DNA of 64,000 nucleotides from Kalaharituber pfeilii (lineage: Eukaryota; Ascomycota; Pezizomycetes; Pezizales; Pezizaceae): NCBI GenBank assembly GCA_015179045.1, contig WHUZ01000046.1:310001-374000 (forward strand), read 5' to 3'. This document shows positions 22,341 to 34,239 of this stretch, one piece after another. Below the pieces are notes generated by a model. The model made no database searches. It was given only the letters and a program-made list of their open reading frames with translations, and had not been told where the DNA came from. Within the stretch, counting starts at the first letter, position 1. Every line of letters begins with the position of its first letter. A program made the position numbers and the translations under genes.

Positions 22341-22449
22341 TACCTACCCCACAATGTTGGTACCTGTGTCACAGTGTCATGGCGTAAAGTTTGTCGTCTG
22401 ATGAGGTCCGGGAGCGGCAGGCAGAATCTGCCTGTCCGGAGAGGTTCCG
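22341..22449 (+). repeat. 109-bp inverted repeat, right arm
   Basis: Partner of 21192-21300. Runs directly into a minus-strand ORF1 fragment. Confidence 0.88.
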
Positions 22450-22600
22450 GGTGTTGTGGGTGGGCCAATGCGAGGGGCGTCGTTCCTTCCTTCACCTGTC
22501 CCACTCATATCGGCAAGCCCTCAGCCATCTTCCTCCAAGTCTCACCCTGTCCATTCCCTTACCCATTCGATTCCATCCGGGTCACCACAACTGCTGTCAA
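22450..22600 (-). pseudogene. LINE-A ORF1 C-terminal fragment
   Basis: Minus strand reads DRVRLGGRWLRACRYEWDR-stop, matching the ORF1 C-termini at 19.1, 27.2 and 37.2 kb. Confidence 0.75.
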
Positions 22601-23070
22601 GGGTTGAACGTCCTTAGTCTTCAAGCAATGCGGGCGAGCGAACTGCCACTTATATACTAGTGTGGGATTACTAACCCAGATGGGTGCAATTGAACCGGCG
22701 GCGGAGGAACAGTGAGGGGGGGGGCATAGAGGAAGACCCAGAGATAGAAGATTTTATCACGCAGAATGCAGTGCACGTGTCTCCTGTGATGCTTTGCGTC
22801 TCCTTCTTTGCTGTCGCTCCTTTCACCCTTCCCTTCGTCGTTTAAGGACCCCACCCTTCAAAGTCATTACATCTTACACAATTAGATTATCGGGTGCCAT
22901 TACTCATCAATCCACAATTGAGTTTCCCGCAAAGTAAACCCAGCAATAAACATACATCCCCCCACGTTTGTAAACACAATCTAATCACCCTGTATCCCAC
23001 TTCTTCTTCACAAACAAACCCTACATCCGAAACATCCTTTCCCCTCAATCCGTCCTCTTCTTCCTTCTCA
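22601..23070. other. No gene recognised
   Basis: C-rich low-complexity DNA, no coding features. Confidence 0.4.
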
Positions 23071-23084
23071 AGATTCTAGTACCT

Positions 23085-23140
23085 GCCCTGCCATGGCGAA
23101 CAGTTACAAGCGGGGTAACGCTAAAAAAAAAAAAAAGAAG
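23085..23140 (+). mobile_element. LINE-B micro-insertion with target duplication
   Basis: A 56-bp insert (GCCCTGCCATGGCGAACAG ... CGGGGTAACGCT plus poly(A)). Duplications AGATTCTAGTACCT (23071-23084) and AGATTCCAGTACCT (23141-23154) match at 13 of 14. Confidence 0.92.
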
Positions 23141-23154
23141 AGATTCCAGTACCT

Positions 23155-26140
23155 ACTAACGGTGCAGGTCACCATCCTACTCAGCATTATATGATCCTTT
23201 GCTAAACCTCCATCGCTTCAGATGGTGCCAACAGGGCGTGGAGGAAGTTAAATGAGTCAGCAGTCCCGAATCAATAAAGGAGCACATGGATCCGGATTCC
23301 CAGCGTCAAACACCTTTCCCCGTAGTGACCATCCTCCTTGCTACAATGTTCCTTATAAACTCTTAGTATGCCATTAAGCCTAGACACCACTAGGGAAGGC
23401 AGGCGCCCATAGATACGTCTTTCGGCTAAAGGGCTACGACACTTCACGCACGAGGGGGTGAGGTATAGTCGCCTACAGCCAGCGTTTATAGGCATGGCGA
23501 TACCCGCAGCCAGAGGTGAGCTGGGCATTAGCTAAGGTCCAGCGTTGCAAGGTTGAACTTTCAAGGATGATAGCACATGTCGTGAACCAATATCACTTCT
23601 CCGCTGCCGTCTACTAGGCTGAAGGCAAGTATTGGGTGTAGGGGTTCAGTACTGTAGTAAGTATTCACTAAAACGGTAGGGGACATTCATAGAAAGGAAA
23701 ATCTCAATTCGAACACGTCGGACATGACTGGGCTCGGACACTTCTACTGTAGTCTGAATACCGCTCTGAATCTCGGCACCCGAGACTATAAGAATACTAG
23801 AATGTGTCCTGCAAATATATATGTGCCCAGCTGTATGACCGCCGGGCCATTCACACGTGGCTTGGTCAGTTGACCAGTGGCATAGACACTAGAGTAGTTC
23901 TGTACATTGACAAGCAGATGTACCCGTTAGTTGATAATTCGGTTAGTCTGGGATCTCACTGGCGATCAATAATAGAGAATTTGTTTATTGTGTTACTTTT
24001 TTTGGCTGATCGAAGCCTCTTATAGGCTGGCACCTTGTGCGCGGGGTGAGTCTTCGGACCGAATAACTGAGACAACGGCTAATTGGTTTGGAATCGGTTT
24101 GGATTAGTCTATGGTGTGTAGCTCAGGGGGCTTGGCATGAGACTAGGTTTTATGCACTCGACCTTACGTCCCAGAAACAATTGTTCTGGAACGTATACTG
24201 TATGATTGGCTAATGGGGTGATGCATATGCCGAATCCATCCAATTGCCGGGTGAGTTATGATCGCCCTACGCACCAAAGTGGCGCAATCCCGAACTATTC
24301 ACCGATGTCATGTATCTCGACTATCTCAATGTGCGTATCGCTAAATGGTGAATTTATAGATGTATTGGCTGATCATTCGAACAATACAGCCTCATGTGGC
24401 ATTGTGGAATGGGATGATCAGCTTCAGCAAAAAGTACTATAGTACTAGTACAGTCCTAATATAACGGAACCAGATATAAGAATGTCCGATATAACAATGG
24501 GAGGCACTTTTCATACATATATATCATTACTCGTATAACGCCCCAATGGAGAAAAATGGGAGGTAGGCCGCCCGCATTAACAATAATATTGCTTCTTGAA
24601 TATTCGTAATTTTTATATCATACCCACCATTATTTACTCTTGTAATGAGATTGCATACACATGCATATATGAGGATTTTGTAGCGCTGATGTTGTACTTA
24701 GTATGGTGATGAAACATTGGTCGGGCATACCGAAATCGGCATCCGGCACGGAACGGAGATTCGGAGAAACAGCAATAGCTCGGAGAACAATCCTAACCGG
24801 AGTTATGGCGATAGCTAGGGCACGAGCTCTGCCACTGCAAGCGGGATTACATGATACCAAAAGAAAAGGCTATGGCCGGAAATATGTGGATAGCTACGGA
24901 CGGAGCATGTGACCCGCCGGAGCTGCTGGAGCTAGCTGTTAGCATAGACACTTGATCACAACCGCAACCCAGTAGGCATCAGGATTGACTACAAGAGGGG
25001 CCAGCAGAACAGCTTCTCAGGCCAAGCATGTAAGGTTGTCCTAGAACAGTCCTTCCTAGCACACACACATTTACTACGTCATCGTAGACACTATAACGGT
25101 TCGGCTGAATGATTGCAAGCGTCCACCAGATTTTTATACCTACCTGATTGAGTAATAACTATGTACAGTCTGGAACTGCAGTATCACAGCAATCTATATC
25201 GCACTTCATGTACTCACTCGAGGCGCCTGCCTAATTTGACTCTAGGGCTTTTCTAATTTTTGCTCGAGTTCAAATGATTTGCAAATGCCAAACGGGCTTC
25301 AAGCGCAACGCCTGTCGACGGTTTAGACTAGGTCGATATGGATGGAGATCCCTTTCTAGGAAGTTTTGGCACTCAGCAATCCTAGCGATTGGTGAGTTAC
25401 TCGTAGGGCGTGCTCCGCATTGCCGATCGGTCAGAACTGAACATCATGCAGATCTCTGCGGCCAATCGCTTCCATTGTTGTATCTGTCTGGACAGAACTA
25501 CATGCAGATGTTCGTCACACTCCAATTATTCCAGTGTGTCCGTCGGTTCGGAGCAAAAAAGAAAAAAAAAAAGAGCGCGGTACGTTGCTGCATTCGCTCT
25601 AGTAACGATACGAAGTGAAGAAATGTTTGCCCTGTTGGACGGCCACGTATAGATGAGTTATCAAGCGGAAGCTAGGGTAAGAAAACGATTTCGTAGATTC
25701 ACTAGAGTCGTTTCGCGCAAAAACTGTATCGTGAGTTTGAGGTCGCAAAAGTTGCAACCATCAATAGAGAATCAGTATACTACGTATCATTTCGCTTGCT
25801 GCAGCATGACTGCATCACACCACTACAACCCATCAGAACATCGACATCGCATCGCTCCACTAACTCCACTCTGACCACATTCTCGCTCCAGGCCAGAATT
25901 GGACTGGAAGTAGCAGAGTGCGTTGTTATTTTACAATAAAATCCTTATGTAGACATTAGCACAAGTAAATGCATAATGACAGTATGTCTATTTTTCGGCA
26001 AACTTGCAGCCTTCTTCGGAAAATACTTCACCTGCCTCTCCAAGCTTCTGAGTTACCACGTGACAGCTGAGAAACTTGTTAAACCATCCCAAGCGAATGA
26101 AGAAAAGATAGCTATATTTACTTGACATAAGTGTAGCTAT
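23155..26140. other. Nearly 3 kb without a recognisable gene
   Basis: Only short frames. At about 24450-24505, ACAGTCCTAATATAACGG and TCCGATATAAC resemble one end of a pogo-type element; no partner end found. At 24523-24545, ATATATCATTACTCG looks like a bare reverse LINE-A terminus. Confidence 0.4.
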
Positions 26141-26154
26141 TGTTGGTCATGAAA

Positions 26155-26410
26155 ATACAAATCGAGAGGTTCAAGAGAGATTCCAACATAGTTGAGAGCG
26201 ATTTCTCACCGTTTCTATAAGCCTCTCAAAACATCATACAGCTTTATGATAATGCATTCTGACTCCTTTGAACAGTTACTCGATATCAGGTATTGGTCAA
26301 TCCAAAGTCTATTTCCTTATCTTCACAATTGTGTAGCAGTCATTGATGGCAGGCATATCCCTGCATTCGTTCTAGAGTCCACGATGCAAAGCGACAATTG
26401 GCAAATTTGA
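26155..26410 (+). pseudogene. PIF/Harbinger transposase remnant
   Basis: Across one frameshift the text reads NREVQERFQHS and then ISHRFYKPLK, followed by LFPYLHNCVAVIDGRHIPAF. These are the family's conserved 'RFQHS...ISRHF' and 'PYF..C.GAIDGTHI' blocks, the latter carrying the first catalytic Asp of the DDE domain. The rest of the catalytic domain is missing; the frame ends at 26410, 40 bp before the inverted-repeat element. Such proteins cut and paste DNA elements; this copy is dead. Confidence 0.75.
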
Positions 26411-26449
26411 CATGGCTGGTCTTGCCTTTTTGGTGCACCACGAGCGTCC

Positions 26450-27006
26450 ATCAGAAGGCTTGGCATTTATTTGTATGGAATGCCCATACAAGTGCCACCG
26501 CCATCGAATTCTGTACGCTACACCTGCAATAAATACATTAAAAAAATCCTGACACTCACATGCAACAGGATCGCTCATTAGGAATATATGGGCAACATAG
26601 TTAGGTAATACCTGTAGTGATTGTGAAATTTTCACAATAGCATATTTTAGGCATAGCGGAATTTTTCTCTTCTTTCCTTCTTTAATAAAGACCCTCGCCA
26701 TAGCCCGTCGGGCGGCACGCGAGTATTGATATAAAAAAAAAAAAAAAAAAAAAAAAAACAATAGCATATTCCCATAGAGAGCGTTTGTATGAGAACAACT
26801 CCCCAAAGTAGATAAATTGTGTTGCCAAATCTACAGTTCAACAGATTAAGCCAAATTAATACACTACCTTACTACGGCTCTTCAGATGACTCTTGACATA
26901 TAATATCATACGTAATGTAGTTAGCGTTGAAGAGTAGGACTACATTCTAGTCTTGGGAACATTTTGTATGGGCATCCCCATGCAAATAAATGCCAAGCCT
27001 TCTGAT
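26450..27006. mobile_element. Element with 42-43-bp terminal inverted repeats
   Basis: The left arm begins ATCAGAAGGCTTGGCATT (26450-26491). The right arm is its reverse complement ending AATGCCAAGCCTTCTGAT (26964-27006), with only a few differences. Each arm contains its own small palindrome (TTGTATGG...CCATACAA). A single related end is at about 61978. The ~470-bp interior is non-coding and hosts a LINE-A insertion. Likely a non-autonomous DNA transposon, possibly of the adjacent Harbinger type. Confidence 0.8.
26647..26757 (+). mobile_element. LINE-A insertion nested in the inverted-repeat element
   Basis: A 111-bp 3' end with hairpin (GCCCGTCGGGC) and poly(A). Perfect 13-bp duplications ACAATAGCATATT lie at 26634-26646 and 26758-26770. 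Confidence 0.93.
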
Positions 27007-27199
27007 AGAAATGCGACAAGCCATAATTCCTTCGCACCTACAATTTTTGAGCAGGCACAAGTGCTAGATCGCAAGAATGACCCTTTGATTGCTAACTACA
27101 CAATGCACATTAACAAATGCTGTTGTGGTTGTTGAGATGTTGAGTGCGAAAGTTGTGCAGTTTTGGTGATGAAGGTGTCCCGATTGCCGGTGTGGCCCG

Positions 27200-27853
27200 C
27201 TTGGTGGTGAATTACAGTATTGCGGGGACGCGGCCAGCAGTCTGTCTTATCTCCTTCCTCTCCCCGCCTCGTACTGGCTCGCCTTGAGCCATCTCCCTCC
27301 AAGTCGCACCTTGTCAATGTCCTGTGGGTCCTCCAAGTACACCACCATGGAGCTTGTCTTCTTGCCCTCTCCGAGGAGTATGTCTTTCTTCCGAAGCCAG
27401 CGAATTCCAACGACCTTCTTCAGGTCTTTATTGTCTTCTTTCAGCCATCGTCGCACGTTGCCCAAATCATTGCGTAGGGCTCCACCGTGTACAACGATAC
27501 CGGCTTGGGGGGGGTTGGGTTGGTCTGGGGGCTTCTTGGTCTTGGTCTGGCGGGGGCGGGGGCGGGTGTCGGGGTTATGGCTGGTGTGGTGGGGGCAGCA
27601 GGGCTGCTACCCGCGGTCTCGACCGGAGGAGAGGTCGCAATTTTCTTGGCCTCTTTTGCGTCCAGTCGTCGCTTGATCTCGTACGTTGTCTGAGTCGACG
27701 GCTGTTTGCCTTTCCTTTTCCGGGTCGAGGTCGGTGGGGGTGTTGCTGCTGGCGGGGGGGCGTGCCATTGGTAGAATTGATGAGATGGCTGGAACGACGA
27801 CAATGTGAATGTAATTTTATGTGGTGAAGTTGTTTAAATTTGAAGGTTCGCAT
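27200..27853 (-). pseudogene. LINE-A ORF1 copy, frameshifted
   Basis: The minus strand carries a Ser/Pro/Thr-rich N-terminal half (27803 downwards, including TSTRKRKGKQPSTQTTYEIK and RRLDAKEAKKIA), then a frame change near 27490, then VVHGGALRNDLGNVRRWLK, GIRWLRKKDILLGEGKKTSS, MVVYLEDPQDIDKVRLGGRW and a stop at 27247. Same architecture as at 37.2-38.5 kb. Here the 3' UTR stops near 27207 without a LINE-A hairpin or poly(A). Confidence 0.82.
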
Positions 27854-27892
27854 TCGTGGACTTGATTTTCATTATCTCCTCTGTAATTTAAT

Positions 27893-27945
27893 CTCGTCAG
27901 GCTTAGCCCGTAGGGCGATGTGCGAGTAACGTTATTTAAAAAGAT
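27893..27945 (+). mobile_element. Eroded LINE-A tail
   Basis: GTCAGGCTTAGCCCGTAGGG then GCGAGTAACGTTATTTAAAA: LINE-A terminus with only a short A run. Confidence 0.6.
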
Positions 27946-27949
27946 TCTA

Positions 27950-29910
27950 GGGCACTGAAGGGAGCTTAGAGCATGGCAGTAGGCATCACTGACACAGGCT
28001 TTGAACACAATGGTATGCGTGGACTGTGACAGTACTGTTATAAGTAGAGTATGCGAATAGGCACTTTGCAGAATGAATTGGCAATTCACGTTCCATACTG
28101 TGCTTAATTCAGAACTTCAGCAATTTCTTCCACGATTTCCTCTTCTTCGTTTCTTCTTTGGGGGAGTGACTCCGCACTCGCACATATGTATGCAGCCCTG
28201 CTAGACCGTGATGGGCACAACTAACGTGCATGTACCGTGACAGGGAACGATCTTCCATAATCTAGTACATTCCCCCTTCCAGTGCTGATGGGCGCCGAGC
28301 AGATATGTGTCAACTTTGCGGTTGTCGACGCCGCTCGCGAGAGCTCTGCAGGGATAACTGCTCATGTGAGAGGCAGAGTGGAGCAGATCTAAAGAAAATT
28401 TACCCTCTCTAGTAAGACAATTAGATCTGTTTGGGAGGAGAGGTGAAGGGGAGAGGTCTAACCATGCGGTCAGGGTGCCGCGGAGATTACCAATAAATTC
28501 CAGTTCTGCTTGGCAGGGTCAGCATCAGCAGAAAGTAGGTAGCCATTCACAAAATCAAGAGACCGACCGACCAAGTAGTCTCATACAGAAAAGAAGTGTA
28601 AGTACTTACGATAATTCATTACATAGTACACCCTGGAATCTTGGCATAGGCAGTCTGACACCGATGTGGCATGGTCAGAGGACCCTTTCCTCTTTGCCCC
28701 TCCGGAATATGTTTTGTGCTCGGACGTTGCCAAAACAGGACGGCAACAGGCTGGTATAGGGATAGCTTCTGCCATATCACAACAGGGTGGACAGTAAGGG
28801 CACCTCAGGAAGAATATGTGAGGGTGGAGAAGGTGGGAGCAGAAGAGCTGGGGTGGCGGGATTCGAGATAGAAAGCCTGAAGACGTAGCGGTTGCTGGTA
28901 GCGTAGTCCACGAGGCTGGCAACTGGCAAGAGAAATCCAGATATTTGGGAGAACGCATGAGGGTAAATGACTCAGGGCTTTAGTGTGCCGCCATTCAAGA
29001 CTCACTTCCTAAGTGAAATAGGGGATAGAAGAGATCAGAATTCGGCTTAACCCGGAAAGTCCGACTGTAATGGCGTTCCTAGTGTTAGCATAGGCAGGTG
29101 GAGCGAGTACACGTGATCAACTTCGTCGACAGCCTCGCGGAACGTTCGCGGAACACCAGCGACGCGCCTGGATGGCGTACAGGACGGCAGATCGGCTCGG
29201 CTGGGGAGTTCAACGACTGGCATATGTATGGAATCGTTCGCTACATGTATCCAAGGTATTATTGGCGCCCTTGAGAGTACATCTCGCCCTTCAGATATGC
29301 GAGTAATCAACAAAAAACGAAAGAACAGCATGCATAATTTAAAATCAAAGAACTCAGGTACAAGTCGCTTTGAGTGTGCTACTCGAGTTAACCCCGCGGC
29401 CGACGTCGTTTACACAGAAGTTGGTCTCGCTGACGTGAATTTCACCGCATTGACGCCAGAACCAAGTCAAGGGATTTGCGAACTGTTCTTGATTTGTTCC
29501 GGGTCACGCCGCATGGAGCTGCAAGTTACGGCTAAACACGTGTATTTATAAAGCGAAACCAGAACCTGGCATAAGATATATTTTTTAACTCAAATCTCGA
29601 GAACTCCTGTGAGACCTAAGACCGCTGTAGGGTATAACATGCACGGATGTCATATTAGTGACAATTTGGAGAAGAGTAATAACCATAGAGATGCTTGCCT
29701 GTGTCAAGTTTATGCATATATGTAATTCCCTGGCGAGTTCTGCATGCCTGACGCCCTGAACATTGAATAAGGGGAATATGTACATACAATACAATTAATT
29801 TTGGATAGGGAAGCTTTTACTAGTGCTTTGTGGTTAGGGAGCCGAACCAATTGTAGTATACATGTACTAGAGTTAGTCTAACGATGTGAACTACTGCACT
29901 ACTGTAGCGT
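27950..29910. other. Nearly 2 kb without a recognisable gene
   Basis: Frames of 90-125 codons (28475-28759 plus, 28581-28958 minus, 29228-29551 plus) show no family features or consistent splicing. Confidence 0.4.
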
Positions 29911-29917
29911 GATGGTA

Positions 29918-29998
29918 CAGTGACCAATAAAAAGTCTTGCAATATTGGGGTTAGTGTATCATGCAAGCCTAATCCCCAAGACTTTTTACGGGTCACTG
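29918..29998. mobile_element. 81-bp Tc1/mariner-type palindromic MITE
   Basis: CAGTGACCAATAAAAAGTCT at the left and AGACTTTTTACGGGTCACTG at the right are inverted repeats (about 20 of 22 over the full arm), flanked by TA on both sides (29916-29917, 29999-30000). Almost the whole element can fold on itself. Confidence 0.88.
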
Positions 29999-30008
29999 TA
30001 CCATTATT

Positions 30009-30062
30009 TCTTTTTTTTTTGTTCACATAACTCCGCATACAAACAGCAAGCCTTTGGCAGGG
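30009..30062 (-). mobile_element. LINE-B tail insertion beside the MITE
   Basis: Short T run then reverse-complement LINE-B end (GTTCACATAACTCCGCATAC ... GCCTTTGGCAGGGA). Possible short duplication CATTATTTC / ACATTTCG; weak. Confidence 0.7.
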
Positions 30063-30990
30063 ACATTTCGTAATACAACATTAGGATGCGGCACGCTAAT
30101 TACACGATTTCTTGCAGGTGATTTCATGTAATGAGGCCCAAGCCACCTAGAATTCCAGGTACGGTAACAGCCAAATTATGTTCAGCCTTGCCAAAAAGGT
30201 TCGGAAGGGATTGGTGTGGAGTGGGGGTGGCTGCTGGAGCTGCCCGCTGAAGAGGACGAATCAAAATATTTGTGGAATTGTGGAAGAGGGCGGAGGTTAA
30301 GACTAAGACTGGGAATCGTGATGGCGGCTGCAGTTGGTGTGGATCGTTTGTCTGCTTCTAGTTTATTCTTCCTTATTTCCTTTGTGGGTAGCCTCGACTC
30401 TCACCATCGCCGACCATGAGGTACATCCGAGAGATGATAGTAAAGAAATCAATGAATCGTGGATAGGTAAGTCCTGTCGGTTGAAAAGTGAAGCCTTGTG
30501 TTACATCACAAGGGTTCGACCCATATTACGGGGTGTTACTCTAGCCTTGCGCTGCAGTTGCTTGGTACTTGGGATTCAGAATTGAGGCTCGTCGGTCAGA
30601 ATACTGGCAACACCCCAGCTGCCGCAACCCAGTTCCGAGTATTCGAGCGCACTTAGAATGTGATACCACAATAATAGACAGTGACTACGTTCACGAAAAG
30701 GGGTTATCAGTTAGCTTATGCAGTTATTAAATGGCTACTCTGGCGTTGATAGCAGCACAGCTTAATTTGATACCGGTACTTAAACTGGTTGTGTTGTACA
30801 CACGGCCTGCCCAATTAACCTAGGCAGATCGGATTATAGTATAAATTGATCAACCGCTTTTTCTACTAAGAACTTTCACGTGCACGTGCTTCGTGGGCAT
30901 TGTTAAATATATACATATATATCTGCACCGGGAGCACGTTAGCTACATAGGATTGAACAAAAGCAAAGTATTGTTTTCAAGCCAAAACAC
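30063..30990. other. Upstream of the membrane-protein gene; no gene seen
   Basis: Contains a candidate promoter region for the gene starting at 30995, with TATATATACATATATATC at about 30907, 70-90 bp before the start codon. No clear frame of its own. Confidence 0.4.
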
Positions 30991-30994
30991 GAAA

Positions 30995-33381
30995 TGTCAC
31001 TGGTACGCGAAGAAACAATGATTGCAGCCCAGCCGACCCCCACCGACTCAATCGGTCCAAACATGAACGGCGATAGCAGTGAACAAGGTTTATAACCAGG
31101 CCAATTCCCGACTTAGGTACTGAGGCTTATCACTAAACATATAGGGTTGTCAGACACATCAATATCAAGCACAGCCCAAGTTCAATTGCAACAGATATCA
31201 ACAACGGGCACGGCCACCAAAATTCAGGAGTCATCCGCCAAACGAAGGGTGAAGAAATGTCAATATATAAAGGTCATCGCTCGGCTGTTTGTCACAGTAA
31301 TGCTTCTCTTGAGCATCTTTGGAACCCTCAAGAGTCACCAACAGAAAGGTCCCTTGACGCAACATCAGAAGTACGCATTTAACGCGCTTATGATTTTGTT
31401 AGTCACACTATTGGGCCTGAATATGACGGTTGGTATTTCTACATCAGAATAATTAGTGGAGTGTTAATCCTTACTGAATGCATTTAGATTACATATGGGA
31501 AAATTTTCCAACTGATTCGAGAGGGAATTGTAACCAAACAATCACGAAATGGTCAAAAGAGATGGCCTTTTGTCACGGTATGTTCCGCATTCGAGTACCG
31601 TTATTGGCATTTAGTGATGCAACTTTTCTGGTGCTGCGAACAACGGTCCAGTGGCACAGGCAAAAGGATGAGAAAGCATCGATCGGTGAATCGGCCCCTT
31701 CCCACTAGGCCGCGCACTGTTTGAAAAGCTTGCAATCACTCGATACTGGTTATCTACGAGTGACATTCGAAGCTGATTGCTGTGAAAAAAATAGCGGCCT
31801 GACTTTAAGGAACTGTGCGGGCTGAGAAACATGCTTCGGTTCCTCAGGAGAGAGTTATTGGAGAGTACTGAAAGCACTGGCCGAGCTGAGAGCATCGTGG
31901 TTGTGACTTCATTTATCCTGCTATGGCTGCTCTTCAATATGGTAAGTTCCGTTATGCCCTGCTGCTATTGCAGCTCATCCTAAACTCTGCAGTTCCAAGG
32001 CCAGTTGTTGGGCTGACAAGGAGAAATCTTTTCGATTTATAGGGTATTGCAATTGGAATAGCACTTATTGGTTTAACTTTCAGGTGAGGTCAAGCTGGTT
32101 TGATGTCTACGGACAATGGATAGCAAAGGCTCACTAGAAGATTTTGACGGATTTTAGTCTCGAGGAGGGAGGGTGTATTGGAATACGCCAAGGGTTTGTA
32201 GAGGTTGTAGACACCACACATTTCTATCAAGATGGCAAAGTGCCATCCCCGACGATGGAGCGAAGCATTGCGAAGTATTTTGCTGATGTTTCCTTCCTAA
32301 ACATCAGCAGGCCTTTCCGCCCTGCTGACCCCAGCTTTGGGGACCGTTTTCAGATTGAGGAGCTTGAGGACGGCTGGAGTTATAATGTGCGTCTCTGGTT
32401 TAGTAAATTGGTTTTGGGTACACTACTGACTTGGCATTCACTGACACAGTTTCTGGAAAACAGTGCTGTGGACCGAAGTCTTGTAGTGCGGACAGACCGT
32501 TCTGTTACAGCCAGCGCAAATTGCACTACAAGGCGAGTTCACAACTTTACCTATGATTCTTCCCAAGATATGAGTCACCTCTACTACTACGCTGAAGATG
32601 ATGAGCTCCGCAGCTTCCATCTTGTGGTAGGCCGAGTTTCCACGACCTATCTGGCCCCTGTGGACCCCTCCACGAACTCCTCTTCGGCCATTCTGGAGTG
32701 CGACGACGATGAAGCACGCTATAGCAAGCTGGTTGTAGCAGAAATTGGTGGTCTTGCAGATTTATCCACTATGTTCGTATATGAGTGTAGAACATCAGTG
32801 CGACAAGTGACATCTGCAACACTGACTGCGCATCAGATACCTGACAACATTGCCATTATTGCAGCAACATCACTAGCACATAGTGGGGCAACCACCGCAA
32901 ACCTCCAGTGGATGTATTCATACTATGCACATTCTGGGTACGTGAGATAATTTCTAACGTTGTGACTGATGCATTTGTTAATTTTTTTTTTTCCTATTTA
33001 TAGATTTGAGTGGGGTGACCGCCTGCACGGGGATGCACAGAAAATGGCGAAGAGGATTTCCAAAGCCAGTGCTGCAGTCTTTGCTGTAATGGATCAAGCT
33101 AATCCACGCCTTGTCGTCCCTGGGTTGGAGCCATGGCGAGGCATTCTCCTGAAGGTTCAGTGGCCAAGAGCAATAGGTATGAGTGATCTCAATCCATGTT
33201 TCATTCACTCATAGGTTTCAATTGGAAACTTAGGCTGATGACACATTCCAATTTGTGAGGTATAGTGGGACTTGTTATACTCGGAGTTATGCACATGCTT
33301 ATAGCATTTCCCACGATTGTATTCCACAAGAAATACCACTCTATGCCGACCTTACCTAATTCAACGTCATCTCCAGCTTAA
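30995..33381 (+). CDS. Fungal multi-pass membrane protein, function unknown (606 residues)
   Basis: Proposed exons: 30995-31088, 31145-31432, 31488-31685, 31811-31941, 32043-32083, 32158-32937, 33004-33176, 33266-33381. They join in phase to 1821 nt. Membrane segments: VIARLFVTVMLLLSIFGTL and LMILLVTLLGLNMTV near the N-terminus, then SIVVVTSFILLWLLFNM joined to GIAIGIALIGLTF, and a last one VGLVILGVMHMLIAFPTIVF just before a short Lys-containing tail. Between the third and the last lies a ~320-residue soluble, probably extracytosolic domain with N-glycosylation sequons (NIS, NCT, NFT, NSS). This layout resembles a large fungal family of uncharacterised membrane proteins; I cannot assign a function. 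Exons 3 and 4 are the weakest part: an alternative frame exists near 31580-31730. Exons 5-8 and their phases are convincing. Confidence 0.72.
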
Positions 33382-33601
33382 TGTCACGAACCTAATTAGT
33401 TACGAATTGGCGTTTGGTTCTTTCTAATTGTTCATCCTGTCGTCTGTGTTCTAGTATTGGTTATTTCTCTTCCTGATTCCCTTTTGATTTTCTCTTTACA
33501 ATACGATTGTTGGATATTACATGCAGCCTTATTGCTGGGTTTAAGGTAAGATATATATATGTTCATTGTACTTTCCATAGAGCAACATAGATTTACAGAT
33601 T

Positions 33602-33661
33602 TTTTTAATTTTTTTTTTTTTTGGTTCACATAACAAGCTACAGGCCTACGTATGGCAGGGA
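33602..33661 (-). mobile_element. LINE-B micro-insertion with target duplication
   Basis: A 60-bp insert (T run, GGTTCACATAAC, a shortened middle, TATGGCAGGG). Duplications AGATTTACAGATT (33589-33601) and AGATTTATAGATT (33662-33674) match at 12 of 13. Confidence 0.85.
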
Positions 33662-33738
33662 AGATTTATAGATTAGATGTGGAGGACAGCAAGATATATC
33701 TCAGTGAATATATTACGTACTAGAAACGGTGGATCAAT

Positions 33739-33742
<4 letters not shown>

Positions 33743-33774
<32 letters not shown>

Positions 33775-33975
33775 ATATCATTACTCGCTTGCCGCCCTGT
33801 GGGCTATGGCGAGGTTCTAAATACATAGGAGATGATGAGAGGGAAGTAGAAAATGAATAACAGAAAATGAATAGCAGTGAGTAGCCCAGTGTGTCTATTC
33901 CTCCAGCTGTTCCATCAGCTTCATGATTGAATCCATGTCCTCCTTCGGGGGTCTCATTTAACCTTCCCTTCCTCC
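33743..33975 (-). mobile_element. LINE-A insertion with target duplication
   Basis: A 233-bp 3' end (hairpin GCCGCCCTGTGGGCTATGGC on this strand) between perfect ATCAATCTCT repeats at 33733-33742 and 33976-33985. Confidence 0.9.
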
Positions 33976-34019
33976 ATCAATCTCTGTTATAAATCTGTTT
34001 TGCGCAGCAGCCGGATTGG

Positions 34020-34229
34020 TTTTTTTTTTTTTTTTTTCTAATCTCAGTACTCGCGTGCCGCCCTAGGGGCTATAGCGAGGTGATTGTTTTAGTTACATAA
34101 GGATAAAGCGATATGAAAAGATAAGAAGAAAATCAATACGTGTCCTGTTCCGCCCAATAAAGAGAAAAATAGGAACAATCCCGTGCTCTCCTAACGTTCC
34201 ACCCAATCAAGTAGTTCTATCAATGCGTC
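34020..34229 (-). mobile_element. LINE-A insertion with target duplication
   Basis: A 210-bp 3' end between perfect GCCGGATTGG repeats at 34010-34019 and 34230-34239, only 24 bp from the previous insertion's duplicate. Confidence 0.9.
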
Positions 34230-34239
34230 GCCGGATTGG

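Noticed and set aside
26372..26806. 144-codon minus-strand frame
   Set aside because: It spans a LINE-A insert and its A run inside the inverted-repeat element; not a coherent protein.
30505..30530. B-box-like GGGTTCGACCC
   Set aside because: No matching A-box, D-arm or anticodon arm upstream.
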